A DNA stretch of 64,000 bases, taken from Exiguobacterium sp. (GTDB taxonomy: Bacteria > Bacillota > Bacilli > Exiguobacteriales > Exiguobacteriaceae). Below, piece after piece: positions 54,556-64,000 of this stretch. The notes under the pieces are model-generated. The model did not search any database. It saw only the letters and a program-made list of their open reading frames with translations, and had not been told where the DNA came from. Location: positions 124,001 to 188,000 of the forward strand of contig NZ_JAFIFD010000033.1 in the NCBI RefSeq assembly GCF_020832205.1, given 5' to 3'. How positions within the stretch are numbered: the first letter of the stretch is position 1; each line of letters opens with the position of its first letter. Position numbers and translations under genes: made by a program.

Positions 54556-55989
54556 ATGTCTTTACAGTTAGAACGAACCGACGTGCTCATCATCGGGTCG
54601 GGTCTTGCGGCCGTGACCGTCGCGCTTCACTTGCCTGACACGTTCCGCGTGCTGCTCGTGACGAAAGGCCGAATGACCGAGACGAACTCTGACCTCGCCC
54701 AAGGCGGGATTGCGAGTGCCTATTTAGAAGAGACGGGTGCAGCGCACGTCCAGGACACGCTCGCGGCGTCGAAACAGACAGCTCGCGCCGACCGGGTCCG
54801 CTTGCTCGTTGAAGCAGGGCGCGACGTCGTGCGCGACATGGAACAGTACGGGGTGTCGTTCGACCGGGACGGTGATACGTATGCCCTTGGCCGGGAAGGG
54901 GCCCACGGGACGTCCCGCATCTTCCACGTCGGCGGGGACGAAACCGGACGGCACGTCATGGCGACGCTCCGGGACCGGCTGCCTAATAACGTGCACGTCA
55001 TGGAACACGTGTTGATCGATCGCCTGCTCCAGAGCGAGGGACGCGTCATGGGCGCGTCCGGATTCAAGGGCGAGGCGCGGATTCAAATCCAGGCCGGTGC
55101 CGTCGTGCTCGCGACCGGTGGAGTCGGCGGCCTCGTCGATTGGACGTCTAACTGTCGAGCGGTCACCGGCGACGGGCTCGTGCTAGCGAAACAGGCCGGT
55201 GCCAAGTTGTCCAATCTGACGAATATCCAATTCCACCCGACGCTATTAGCCGTCGAGACGCCCGTACTCGTGACCGAGGCGCTCCGCGGCGCCGGTGCGA
55301 CGCTCGTCGACGCGAAGGGACGACATGTGATGCGGCACCATCCGCTCGGCAGTCTCGCCCCGCGTGATGACGTGGCGGCCGTCTTGACGGCCTTTCCCGG
55401 ACAAGTCTATCTCGAGACGTCCCGGGTCGAACGTTTGGCGGAACGGTTCCCGAAACTCGCCGCGTCGTGCCGGGCGCATCACCTCGACGCCTCGAGCATC
55501 CCGGTCCGGCCGGGTCTTCATTTTCAAATGGGCGGGGTCGCCGTCGATGCAGAGGGACGGACGACGGTGCAAGGGCTCTATGCGGTCGGAGAAGTGGCGG
55601 AGACGGGTGTCCATGGCAAGAATCGGCTCGCTTCGAATTCATTGCTCGAATGCTGGGTGTTCGGCAAACGGGTCGCCGCAGCGGTTGAATTGTTAGATTG
55701 CGACAGCGGCGAGAAAGGCGGGACGGCGTACGAGATGACGGATGAAGTGTTTCAGTCATTTCGCCGACAGATTGGGAAGTGGTTAACCATTTCGCCAGCG
55801 ATTGACGAAATAAGAAGTTTCTTAGAAAATACCCAACAATTGACACGGACGAAACACGTGACAAGACAATTGGCGGAACAAACATTACAACTCGAGGCGG
55901 CGCGCCTTCTTGCGCACGCTTTTATGGAAAGAGAGGGATTGGATGAACCGATTGGCACTGCGCGATCAACTGACACAGTTTTTGCTTGA
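54556..55989 (+). CDS. nadB: L-aspartate oxidase
   Basis: 477 residues. FAD enzyme that oxidises aspartate to iminoaspartate. FAD-binding VLIIGSGLAAVTVALHL, LAQGGIASAY, REGAHGTSRIFH, and the C-terminal GLYAVGEVAETGVHGKNRLASNSLLE. Its last 47 nt overlap the nadC start. Expected to be repressed by NiaR. Confidence 0.96.
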   Translation: MSLQLERTDVLIIGSGLAAVTVALHLPDTFRVLLVTKGRMTETNSDLAQGGIASAYLEETGAAHVQDTLAASKQTARADRVRLLVEAGRDVVRDMEQYGVSFDRDGDTYALGREGAHGTSRIFHVGGDETGRHVMATLRDRLPNNVHVMEHVLIDRLLQSEGRVMGASGFKGEARIQIQAGAVVLATGGVGGLVDWTSNCRAVTGDGLVLAKQAGAKLSNLTNIQFHPTLLAVETPVLVTEALRGAGATLVDAKGRHVMRHHPLGSLAPRDDVAAVLTAFPGQVYLETSRVERLAERFPKLAASCRAHHLDASSIPVRPGLHFQMGGVAVDAEGRTTVQGLYAVGEVAETGVHGKNRLASNSLLECWVFGKRVAAAVELLDCDSGEKGGTAYEMTDEVFQSFRRQIGKWLTISPAIDEIRSFLENTQQLTRTKHVTRQLAEQTLQLEAARLLAHAFMEREGLDEPIGTARSTDTVFA

Positions 55990-56824
55990 AGATATCGGAT
56001 TCGGGGACGCCTCGAGCGCCCTCATCGACGCGAAAATCATGTCGACCGCCGTCGTCACCGCGAAAGCCGACGGGGTCTTCTGTGGGCTTGACGTCGTGCT
56101 TGAACTCGCGGCGATGCAACGGCTCGTCGTCGAGTCGTGCGTGGAGGACGGTACGGTGATCCGCCAAGGCGACGTATTGTTCATCTTGCACGGCAAGGCG
56201 CGGACGCTTCTCGAGACAGAGCGGGTGCTCCTTAACCTCGTGCAACATATGAGCGGCATCGCGACGATGACGCGTCGCTGCGTCGAGGCGCTGAACGATC
56301 CGTCCATCGCCGTCACGGACACCCGGAAGACGACACCCGGGCTCCGGATGATCGAGAAACACGCCGTCCGCGCGGGAGGCGGCAAGAACCATCGGCTCCG
56401 GCTCGATGACGCCGTCATGATCAAAGACAACCATATTACGGCGCTCGGCGGGGTCACGTCGGCCGTTGCCATCGCGCGGGCGAACAACGGCCACACGACA
56501 CCGATCGAGATCGAGGTCGAGACGCTCGAGCAGTTGCACGAGGCGATCGCGGCCGCCCCGGACATCATCATGCTCGACAATCGAACGCCGGACGAGTTGA
56601 GAGCGTGGGTCGCGCTCATCCCGCCAACGATCACGACTGAGGCGTCGGGCGGCATCACGGTCGATACGATCGCCGCCTATCGCGGTACCGGAGTCGACGT
56701 CCTGTCGATTGGACAATTGACGCATTCCGTGACGGCGCTCGACTGTAGCTTGAATCTTAAAGGAGGAGTCAAACATGCAACTATTAGGAACGATGCCAAC
56801 CGCATATACGAATCTGTCGATTGA
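55943..56824 (+). CDS. nadC: Nicotinate-nucleotide pyrophosphorylase (carboxylating)
   Basis: 293 residues. Converts quinolinate and PRPP to nicotinate mononucleotide. [37 protein letters not shown] and [13 protein letters not shown] are diagnostic. GAGAGGG is spaced for the ATG at 55943, inside the nadB end. Its last 50 nt overlap nadA. Confidence 0.96.
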   Translation: MNRLALRDQLTQFLLEDIGFGDASSALIDAKIMSTAVVTAKADGVFCGLDVVLELAAMQRLVVESCVEDGTVIRQGDVLFILHGKARTLLETERVLLNLVQHMSGIATMTRRCVEALNDPSIAVTDTRKTTPGLRMIEKHAVRAGGGKNHRLRLDDAVMIKDNHITALGGVTSAVAIARANNGHTTPIEIEVETLEQLHEAIAAAPDIIMLDNRTPDELRAWVALIPPTITTEASGGITVDTIAAYRGTGVDVLSIGQLTHSVTALDCSLNLKGGVKHATIRNDANRIYESVD

Positions 56825-57854
56825 AGAGATGGAAGAGCGGATCGAGGCGATCAAAGCTCGGCTCGGCAGCCGATTGTTTTTACCGGCCCACCATTATCAA
56901 AAAGATGAGGTCGTCCAGTTCGCGGACGCGACCGGAGATTCGCTCCAGCTCGCACGGCTCGCCGAACAGATGAACGCCGCTGAGTTCATCGTCTTTTGCG
57001 GCGTTCACTTCATGGCCGAGACGGCCGACATGCTCACACGTGACGACCAGCTCGTCATCTTGCCGGACATGCGGGCCGGTTGCTCGATGGCCGACATGGC
57101 CGATATCGACCAGACGGAAATCGCCTGGGAAGAACTGACCGATTCGTTCGGCGACAGTATCATCCCGATCACGTACGTCAACTCGACGGCGGCCATCAAA
57201 GCGTTCGTCGGTAAGAACGGCGGGGCGACGGTCACGTCATCGAACGCCCATGACATCGTCCAGTGGGCGCTCGAAGCGGGAGAACGGATTCTGTTCCTTC
57301 CGGATCAGCACCTCGGACGGAACACGGCGTACGATTTAGGCGTGCCGCTCGAACAAATGGCCGTCTGGGACCCGATGCGAGAACGGCTCGAGTATACGGG
57401 AGACATCGAAGACGTCCGTGTCATCTTGTGGAAAGGGCATTGCTCGGTGCACGAGAAGTTCAATGTCGCGCAAATCGAGGCGCTCCGGAAACATGACGCA
57501 GAACGGCGCATCATCGTCCATCCGGAATGTACGTTTGATGTCGTTCAGGCAGCGGACGAGGCCGGTTCCACGTCTTATATCATCGACCAAATCGAGGCGA
57601 GTAAGCCTGGGACGAAGTGGGCCGTCGGCACCGAGATGAACCTCGTCAACCGGCTCGCCGCGACGCATCCCGAGCAAGACATCATCTCGCTCAACCCGTA
57701 CATGTGCCCGTGTCTGACGATGAACCGGATCGACCTTCCACATCTCCTCTGGTCGCTCGAGTCGCTTGAGACGGACCCGGTGAACGTCATCCGTGTCGAT
57801 TCAGAGACGACGAAATGGGCGACGCTCGCTCTCGAGCGGATGCTCGCGCGGTAA
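56775..57854 (+). CDS. nadA: Quinolinate synthase
   Basis: 359 residues. Condenses iminoaspartate with dihydroxyacetone phosphate. Three cluster cysteines are in the expected regions: [18 protein letters not shown] and [13 protein letters not shown] (the last has two candidates). [18 protein letters not shown] and NSTAAIKAF are conserved. AAAGGAGGAG precedes the ATG, within the nadC end. Order here is nadB–nadC–nadA. Confidence 0.97.
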   Translation: MQLLGTMPTAYTNLSIEEMEERIEAIKARLGSRLFLPAHHYQKDEVVQFADATGDSLQLARLAEQMNAAEFIVFCGVHFMAETADMLTRDDQLVILPDMRAGCSMADMADIDQTEIAWEELTDSFGDSIIPITYVNSTAAIKAFVGKNGGATVTSSNAHDIVQWALEAGERILFLPDQHLGRNTAYDLGVPLEQMAVWDPMRERLEYTGDIEDVRVILWKGHCSVHEKFNVAQIEALRKHDAERRIIVHPECTFDVVQAADEAGSTSYIIDQIEASKPGTKWAVGTEMNLVNRLAATHPEQDIISLNPYMCPCLTMNRIDLPHLLWSLESLETDPVNVIRVDSETTKWATLALERMLAR

Positions 57855-57878
57855 GGACAGGCAATCGCCTGTCCTTTT
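57852..57878 (+). terminator. Terminator after nadA
   Basis: AGGACAGGC/GCCTGTCCT, loop AATC, long T-run. Confidence 0.93.
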
Positions 57879-57892
57879 TTCGTGGCGGCGGT

Positions 57893-57901
57893 TATGGTAC
57901 A
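57893..57901 (+). promoter_or_regulatory. Extended -10 promoter of ruvAB
   Basis: TGGTACAAT (TACAAT at 57896–57901), 36 nt before the ruvA start; the -35 region is only a T-run. Confidence 0.55.
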
Positions 57902-57937
57902 ATGAATGCAGTTTTCCCATGAAGAGGAGATTAAACC

Positions 57938-58525
57938 GTGATTGAATTCGTAAAAGGATCCGTCGCCTACGTGTGCGCGGAATATATAACGTTGGATGTT
58001 TCGGGCGTCGGCTACAAAGTACATGTGCCTAACCCGTTTTTTTATCGTGAACAAGACGAACATGTAATCGTATTTACACACCATTACGTGCGCGAAGACC
58101 AACAGACGCTCTACGGTTTCCGGTCACGCCGCGAGCGTGAGTTGTTCAACAAGTTGCTCGGTGTCAACGGCATCGGACCGAAAGGGGCGCTCGCCATCGT
58201 CGCCTCGGGCGACATGGACGCGTTGATCGACGCGATCGAGACCGAGAACGAGAAGTATTTGACGAAGTTCCCAGGCGTCGGCAAGAAGACGGCCAAACAG
58301 ATGGCACTCGATTTGAAAGGGAAGCTATCCGAGCTCGCCCCGGACTACGTGCCGCAGACGGGCTTGTTTGCCCAAGGCGCATCCGAGCTCGACGAGGCGT
58401 GCGAGGCGCTCGTCGCTCTCGGCTATTCGGAACGTGAGATCACTCGAGTCCGGAAAGAACTGAGCGCAGAAATCTTGACGACAGACGCTTACATAAAGCG
58501 CGCCTTGCAGTTGTTGTTGAAATAA
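57938..58525 (+). CDS. ruvA: Holliday junction helicase subunit RuvA
   Basis: 195 residues, GTG start with GAGGAGA upstream. OB-fold N-terminus ([12 protein letters not shown]), helix-hairpin-helix motifs ([35 protein letters not shown]) and the C-terminal RuvB-binding domain ([17 protein letters not shown]). Binds four-way junctions. Confidence 0.97.
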   Translation: MIEFVKGSVAYVCAEYITLDVSGVGYKVHVPNPFFYREQDEHVIVFTHHYVREDQQTLYGFRSRRERELFNKLLGVNGIGPKGALAIVASGDMDALIDAIETENEKYLTKFPGVGKKTAKQMALDLKGKLSELAPDYVPQTGLFAQGASELDEACEALVALGYSEREITRVRKELSAEILTTDAYIKRALQLLLK

Positions 58526-58535
58526 GGAGGAAGCT

Positions 58536-59531
58536 ATGGACGAACGGTTGTTGTCACAATCCCATCAACAATATGAAGACTCTGAAGAGTGGAGCCTGCG
58601 TCCGCAAAAGTTCGAACAATATATCGGACAAGAGAAGGCGAAAGGCAACCTATCCATCTTCATCCAGGCGGCAAAACTGCGCCATGAGACGCTCGACCAC
58701 GTCCTTCTTTACGGTCCTCCGGGGCTAGGGAAGACGACGCTCGCTCAAATCATCGCTAACGAGATGGGTGTCGGCATCAAGACGACGGCCGGACCTGCCA
58801 TCGAACGGCCGGGTGACTTGGCGGCGATTTTGTCGACGCTCGAACCGGGCGATGTTTTATTCATCGACGAGATTCACCGGCTCAGCCGGACGATTGAAGA
58901 AATTTTGTATCCGGCGATGGAAGACTATTGTCTCGACATCGTCTACGGTCAAGGCGAGATGGCGCGAAGCGTCCGCATCGACTTACCGCCGTTCACGCTC
59001 GTCGGGGCGACGACAAGGGCCGGCATGCTCTCGGCTCCGCTTCGCGACCGTTTCGGCGTGACGCTCAAACTCGAGTATTACGAGACGCATGAACTCGCCG
59101 CCATCGTCAGCCGGACGGCGCAACTGTTCCGGCTGTCGATTTCCCCAGAAGCGAGCGGGGCCATCGCGAAACGTTCGCGCGGCACTCCGCGGATCGCGAA
59201 CCGGCTACTTCGCCGTGTCCGCGACTTCGCCCAAGTGGCGGGGACGAAAGAAATCGATCCGGCCATGGCTTCGAGCGCGCTCGACCGTCTGCACGTCGAC
59301 GCGCTCGGTCTCGATGAAGTCGACCACCGGCTCCTGCGGGCGATGGTCGAACGGTTCGGCGGCGGACCGGTCGGACTCGAGACGCTCGCCGCGACGATCG
59401 GCGAAGACGCTCAGACGATCGAAGACGTCTACGAGCCGTATTTGTTGCAACAAGGTTTCCTGCAACGGACGCCGCGAGGACGCATGATCACCCAGTACGC
59501 GAAGACGCATTTTGGCTATGAAGAGGAGTAA
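58536..59531 (+). CDS. ruvB: Holliday junction helicase subunit RuvB
   Basis: 331 residues, AAA+ motor. Walker [13 protein letters not shown], Walker B LFIDEIHR, sensor 1 VGATTRAG, arginine finger region [16 protein letters not shown] ribosome site. It pairs with ruvA, 10 nt apart. Confidence 0.98.
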   Translation: MDERLLSQSHQQYEDSEEWSLRPQKFEQYIGQEKAKGNLSIFIQAAKLRHETLDHVLLYGPPGLGKTTLAQIIANEMGVGIKTTAGPAIERPGDLAAILSTLEPGDVLFIDEIHRLSRTIEEILYPAMEDYCLDIVYGQGEMARSVRIDLPPFTLVGATTRAGMLSAPLRDRFGVTLKLEYYETHELAAIVSRTAQLFRLSISPEASGAIAKRSRGTPRIANRLLRRVRDFAQVAGTKEIDPAMASSALDRLHVDALGLDEVDHRLLRAMVERFGGGPVGLETLAATIGEDAQTIEDVYEPYLLQQGFLQRTPRGRMITQYAKTHFGYEEE

Positions 59532-59536
59532 CAGAT

Positions 59537-61737
<2,201 letters not shown>

Positions 61738-61755
61738 TTCTTCCACAGTCATTGT

Positions 61756-61784
61756 GTGACAACGTTTCAGTTTCACGGTATAAT
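61756..61784 (+). promoter_or_regulatory. Promoter of yajC
   Basis: GTGACA at 61756–61761 and TATAAT at 61779–61784, spacer 17 nt. Confidence 0.7.
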
Positions 61785-61819
61785 GAACCTGATATTGAAG
61801 GAAAGGGTGAATTTTACAC

Positions 61820-62098
61820 ATGGAAACTCTCATTGCACTATTGCCGATGATCCTTATTTTCGTCGTGTTCTACTTCTTGTTGATCCGTCCGCAGACGAAA
61901 CGTCAGAAAGAAGTACAATCGATGCAAAACGCGCTTGAGCGTGGCGATCACGTCGTGACGATCGGCGGTCTTCACGGTGTCGTCCACCAAATCGAAGACA
62001 CACAAGTCGTCTTGAAATGCGACCAGTCGCTTCTTCGTTTCAACCGAAGCGCGATTGCTGAAGTCGTCAAGAAAGCGAACGCTTCGTTCGCCGAGTAA
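61820..62098 (+). CDS. yajC: Preprotein translocase subunit YajC
   Basis: 92 residues. One N-terminal membrane helix (LIALLPMILIFVVFYFLLI), then the RPQTKRQKEVQSMQNAL signature and the small beta domain (GDHVVTIGGLHGVVHQI). Partner of SecDF. secDF, which normally follows, is not here; a strong terminator ends the unit. Confidence 0.95.
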   Translation: METLIALLPMILIFVVFYFLLIRPQTKRQKEVQSMQNALERGDHVVTIGGLHGVVHQIEDTQVVLKCDQSLLRFNRSAIAEVVKKANASFAE

Positions 62099-62102
62099 GT
62101 AC

Positions 62103-62134
62103 AAAAAGTCTGACCGAATCCGGTCAGACTTTTT
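62103..62134. terminator. Bidirectional terminator, yajC and flavoprotein gene
   Basis: AAAAAGTCTGACCG/CGGTCAGACTTTTT, loop AATC; T-runs on both strands. It overlaps the 3' end of the minus-strand gene. Confidence 0.95.
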
Positions 62135-63278
62135 GTTTTGTCTTGATGAGCTGCGGAATGATGCGGCGCGCGGCTTCTTGTCCGCCGTAGATGGCGCGGG
62201 CGAACGGTCCGAGAATCAAATCGGCGTACGGGCCGGTCATGTACAGCCCGTCTGTCCAAGCGAGCGTCTCGTCGAGCACCGGTGTGCCGCATGGGGTGAG
62301 CGGGAGGTCGAGTTGTTCAAGCAGCGGTCGTAAAAACGACTGGCTCGGGTCAATCGGCCGGATGCCGGTGCAACAGACGACTTCTTCAGAAGGCACGGAC
62401 ACGCCGTCGATGACGAGGCGATTGCCGTCACGGACCGGCTCTCCGATGACGTGATGGACGATCCCGTCCCGAATCAACCGTTTCACTTTCAAGACGAGAT
62501 CGTTCGGGGACGAGCCTGGTTTTCGCTCGCGCTTCACGAACGACCGCTTCTCACGCCAGTTGTCGTCGAGTTCGTAAAACGCGCGTAACCCTTTCGGACC
62601 CATGAAACTGCGGTCGGCATCGAACTGGCTCACTTCGAGCGGACGTTTCGTGACGAGAGTGACGTGATGTCCTTGTTTCACGCGGGCGATTGTATAGTGG
62701 AGCGCCGTGATACCTCCGCCGACGATCGTCACAGTATCGCGTTCACGTGCGTCTTCTGTTGCGAAGACGTGGCGGCACGTTGCCAAATCGGCCCAATCAG
62801 GAAGATGCATCGTGCTCGATTGTCCCGTCGAGACGATGACGGTGTCCGCCGTGATGCGTCGATTGGTTGTGACGACGATGTATCCTTCATCCGTACGTTT
62901 GATCGACCGTACCGCCTCGTTGCCGACAAACCGAGCGGCGAGATCCAAGTCTTGAATCATTCGGTCACAATGGTCGTTGAAGAGAGCGAGCGAAGGTCTG
63001 CCGAACCGGTCTTTGAAATGGTTCGATCCGTAGTCGTGACGTGTCGCGAACTGTTTCAACGCGTGCGGGTTCGAGGAGACGTGATGTACCCGGGTCGAGC
63101 GCAGATGGGTCATCTCGATTTTAGCCGTCTGCGTTTTCCAATTGGCGAGCAGGCAATCGTTCGCATCGATGATGAGCAAATCGTCGCGGCTGCCGCCTTG
63201 TTCGAGATAAGACACGGCGAGCGTCGTCCCATGAATGCCGCCGCCGATAATTAATAGTCGTGTATGTGAAAGAATCAT
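62124..63278 (-). CDS. FAD/NAD(P)-binding oxidoreductase
   Basis: 384 residues. N-terminal FAD Rossmann motif RLLIIGGGIHGTTLAVSYL and a second nucleotide site VTIVGGGITALHYTIARV around residue 190, then VVCCTGIRPID and a C-terminal GLYMTGPYADLILGPFARAIYGG. The layout resembles L-lysine/L-ornithine N-monooxygenases (SidA/IucD) and YpdA-like flavoproteins. The substrate cannot be told. No siderophore genes are nearby. ATG at 63278; AT-rich upstream region. Confidence 0.8.
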   Translation of the reverse strand: MILSHTRLLIIGGGIHGTTLAVSYLEQGGSRDDLLIIDANDCLLANWKTQTAKIEMTHLRSTRVHHVSSNPHALKQFATRHDYGSNHFKDRFGRPSLALFNDHCDRMIQDLDLAARFVGNEAVRSIKRTDEGYIVVTTNRRITADTVIVSTGQSSTMHLPDWADLATCRHVFATEDARERDTVTIVGGGITALHYTIARVKQGHHVTLVTKRPLEVSQFDADRSFMGPKGLRAFYELDDNWREKRSFVKRERKPGSSPNDLVLKVKRLIRDGIVHHVIGEPVRDGNRLVIDGVSVPSEEVVCCTGIRPIDPSQSFLRPLLEQLDLPLTPCGTPVLDETLAWTDGLYMTGPYADLILGPFARAIYGGQEAARRIIPQLIKTKQKV

Positions 63279-63454
63279 AACGCACCTCTTAAATAGTAAT
63301 AATTACGATTTAAGGATAACGGAAATGGCTGTTTTTTGTCAATCTTCGTCAATGATTCGATTCATCGACCTTATTTCCAAAAATCAAATTGCATCGTGAA
63401 AACGTTTGCATTAAGGTCGGATTGAGAAGACTTTTGACATGAAGGAGAATGAAC

Positions 63455-64000
63455 ATGGACGTGAAACGATATGTACGACAGTTGACGAACTGGAGACGGA
63501 AGCCTCGAACAGCCAAAAAGTTGGGACGGTCTTCGATGCGGCGCAAAATGGCAATCGCGCTCGTGCCGACAATCATCGCCCTCCTTTTCGTCGGGGCGCT
63601 CGGTTCGTATCAGTTGCAGCGGACGACATCCGAGTATGACCGTGTCTTGAACGAAGGGCTCAAACAGATGTTGATCGCCGAAGACTTGGCGCTCACCGTC
63701 ACGGATGCAGAACGTTATTTAAATTATTACTTGCTCGTCTCCAACCCGAAGACGCTCATCAGCCTTGAAGCGTCAAAGGAGAAGCGAGATGAGTTGATGG
63801 ACGCTTTAAAAGCAGCCTCGACAGACGAGAAGGTGCTCGGTTGGATCGGTGACTTGGAAAAGTTCAATCAACATCTCGATACCGAGATGGGACGTGCCAT
63901 CGAGCTTCGCCAACAACAAGATGAGATTGGCTTCAAGACGGTGCTCAATACGAGCGTGACGCCGACGACCGACCGGGTGCGGATGACAGTGACAGACCTC
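63455..64000 (+). CDS. Methyl-accepting chemotaxis protein, N-terminal part (cut by window edge)
   Basis: 182 codons remain open to the window edge. A basic N-terminus (KRYVRQLTNWRRKPRTAKKLGRSSMRRKM) precedes membrane helix 1 (AIALVPTIIALLFVGALGSYQL, about residues 33–54). A four-helix-bundle type sensor domain follows (LIAEDLALTVTDAERYLNYYLL, KFNQHLDTEMGRAIELRQQQ). HAMP and signalling domains would lie outside. AAGGAG is 7 nt before the ATG at 63455. The chemoreceptor call rests on topology and helical pattern; a sensor kinase is possible. Confidence 0.65.
   Translation, partial: MDVKRYVRQLTNWRRKPRTAKKLGRSSMRRKMAIALVPTIIALLFVGALGSYQLQRTTSEYDRVLNEGLKQMLIAEDLALTVTDAERYLNYYLLVSNPKTLISLEASKEKRDELMDALKAASTDEKVLGWIGDLEKFNQHLDTEMGRAIELRQQQDEIGFKTVLNTSVTPTTDRVRMTVTDL

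Noticed and set aside
55922-56854. 310-codon open frame antisense to nadC
   Set aside because: Sense strand encodes all NadC motifs; the antisense product has no recognisable features.

Overview
The window looks like a chromosomal segment of a non-sporulating, moderately GC-rich member of the Bacillales, most likely Exiguobacterium. The backbone follows the Bacillus subtilis order rph–rdgB–ysnB–ysoA–tig–clpX–lon–engB–hemACDBL–valS–folC … maf–radC–mreBCD–minCD … rplU–prp–rpmA–spo0B–obg … niaR–nifS–nad … ruvAB–queA–tgt–yajC. The sporulation genes that sit between these in B. subtilis (lonB, spoVID, spoIIB, spoIVFA/FB, safA, bofC) are missing from their places, yet a Spo0B-like histidine phosphotransferase remains between rpmA and obg.

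Layout. 1–2.9 kb: 3' end of rph, nucleotide-pool hygiene and phosphodiesterase genes, then a tRNA-Arg(UCU) gene whose anticodon is split by a 288-nt group I intron. 3–10 kb: protein quality control (trigger factor, ClpX, Lon), EngB and an AI-2E-type membrane protein. 10.2–15.5 kb: haem precursor pathway from glutamyl-tRNA to uroporphyrinogen III (hemA, C, D, B, L). 15.5–18.5 kb: valS under a T-box. 18.5–19.05 kb, minus strand: three overlapping tiny membrane-protein genes. Then selO and folC, which diverge. 22–38.3 kb: a complete type IV pilus locus. It has a large secreted protein and three divergent minor (pseudo)pilins, followed by vanW-like–orf93–pilB–pilT–pilC–pilA–pilD–pilMN(fused)–pilO.

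38.4–46.7 kb: maf, radC, two accessory genes, the mreBCD–minCD shape and division genes, and an RNase E/G family gene where B. subtilis has spoIVFAB. 46.7–51 kb: L21 leader, rplU–prp–rpmA, spo0B-like, obg and a CNNM/CBS protein, then an intergenic region with a long imperfect palindrome. 51–58 kb: NIPSNAP–Nudix, DedA and niaR–nifS on the minus strand, divergent from the overlapping nadB–nadC–nadA genes. 58–62 kb: ruvAB–queA–tgt–yajC. 62–64 kb: a flavoprotein on the minus strand and the start of a chemoreceptor gene.

The most unusual items are the anticodon-splitting group I intron, whose guide sequence can be read exactly, the three-gene microprotein operon, and the pilus locus with its PilM–PilN fusion, mosaic major pilin and candidate tip protein. 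All calls come from reading the sequence; no searches or folding programs were run.
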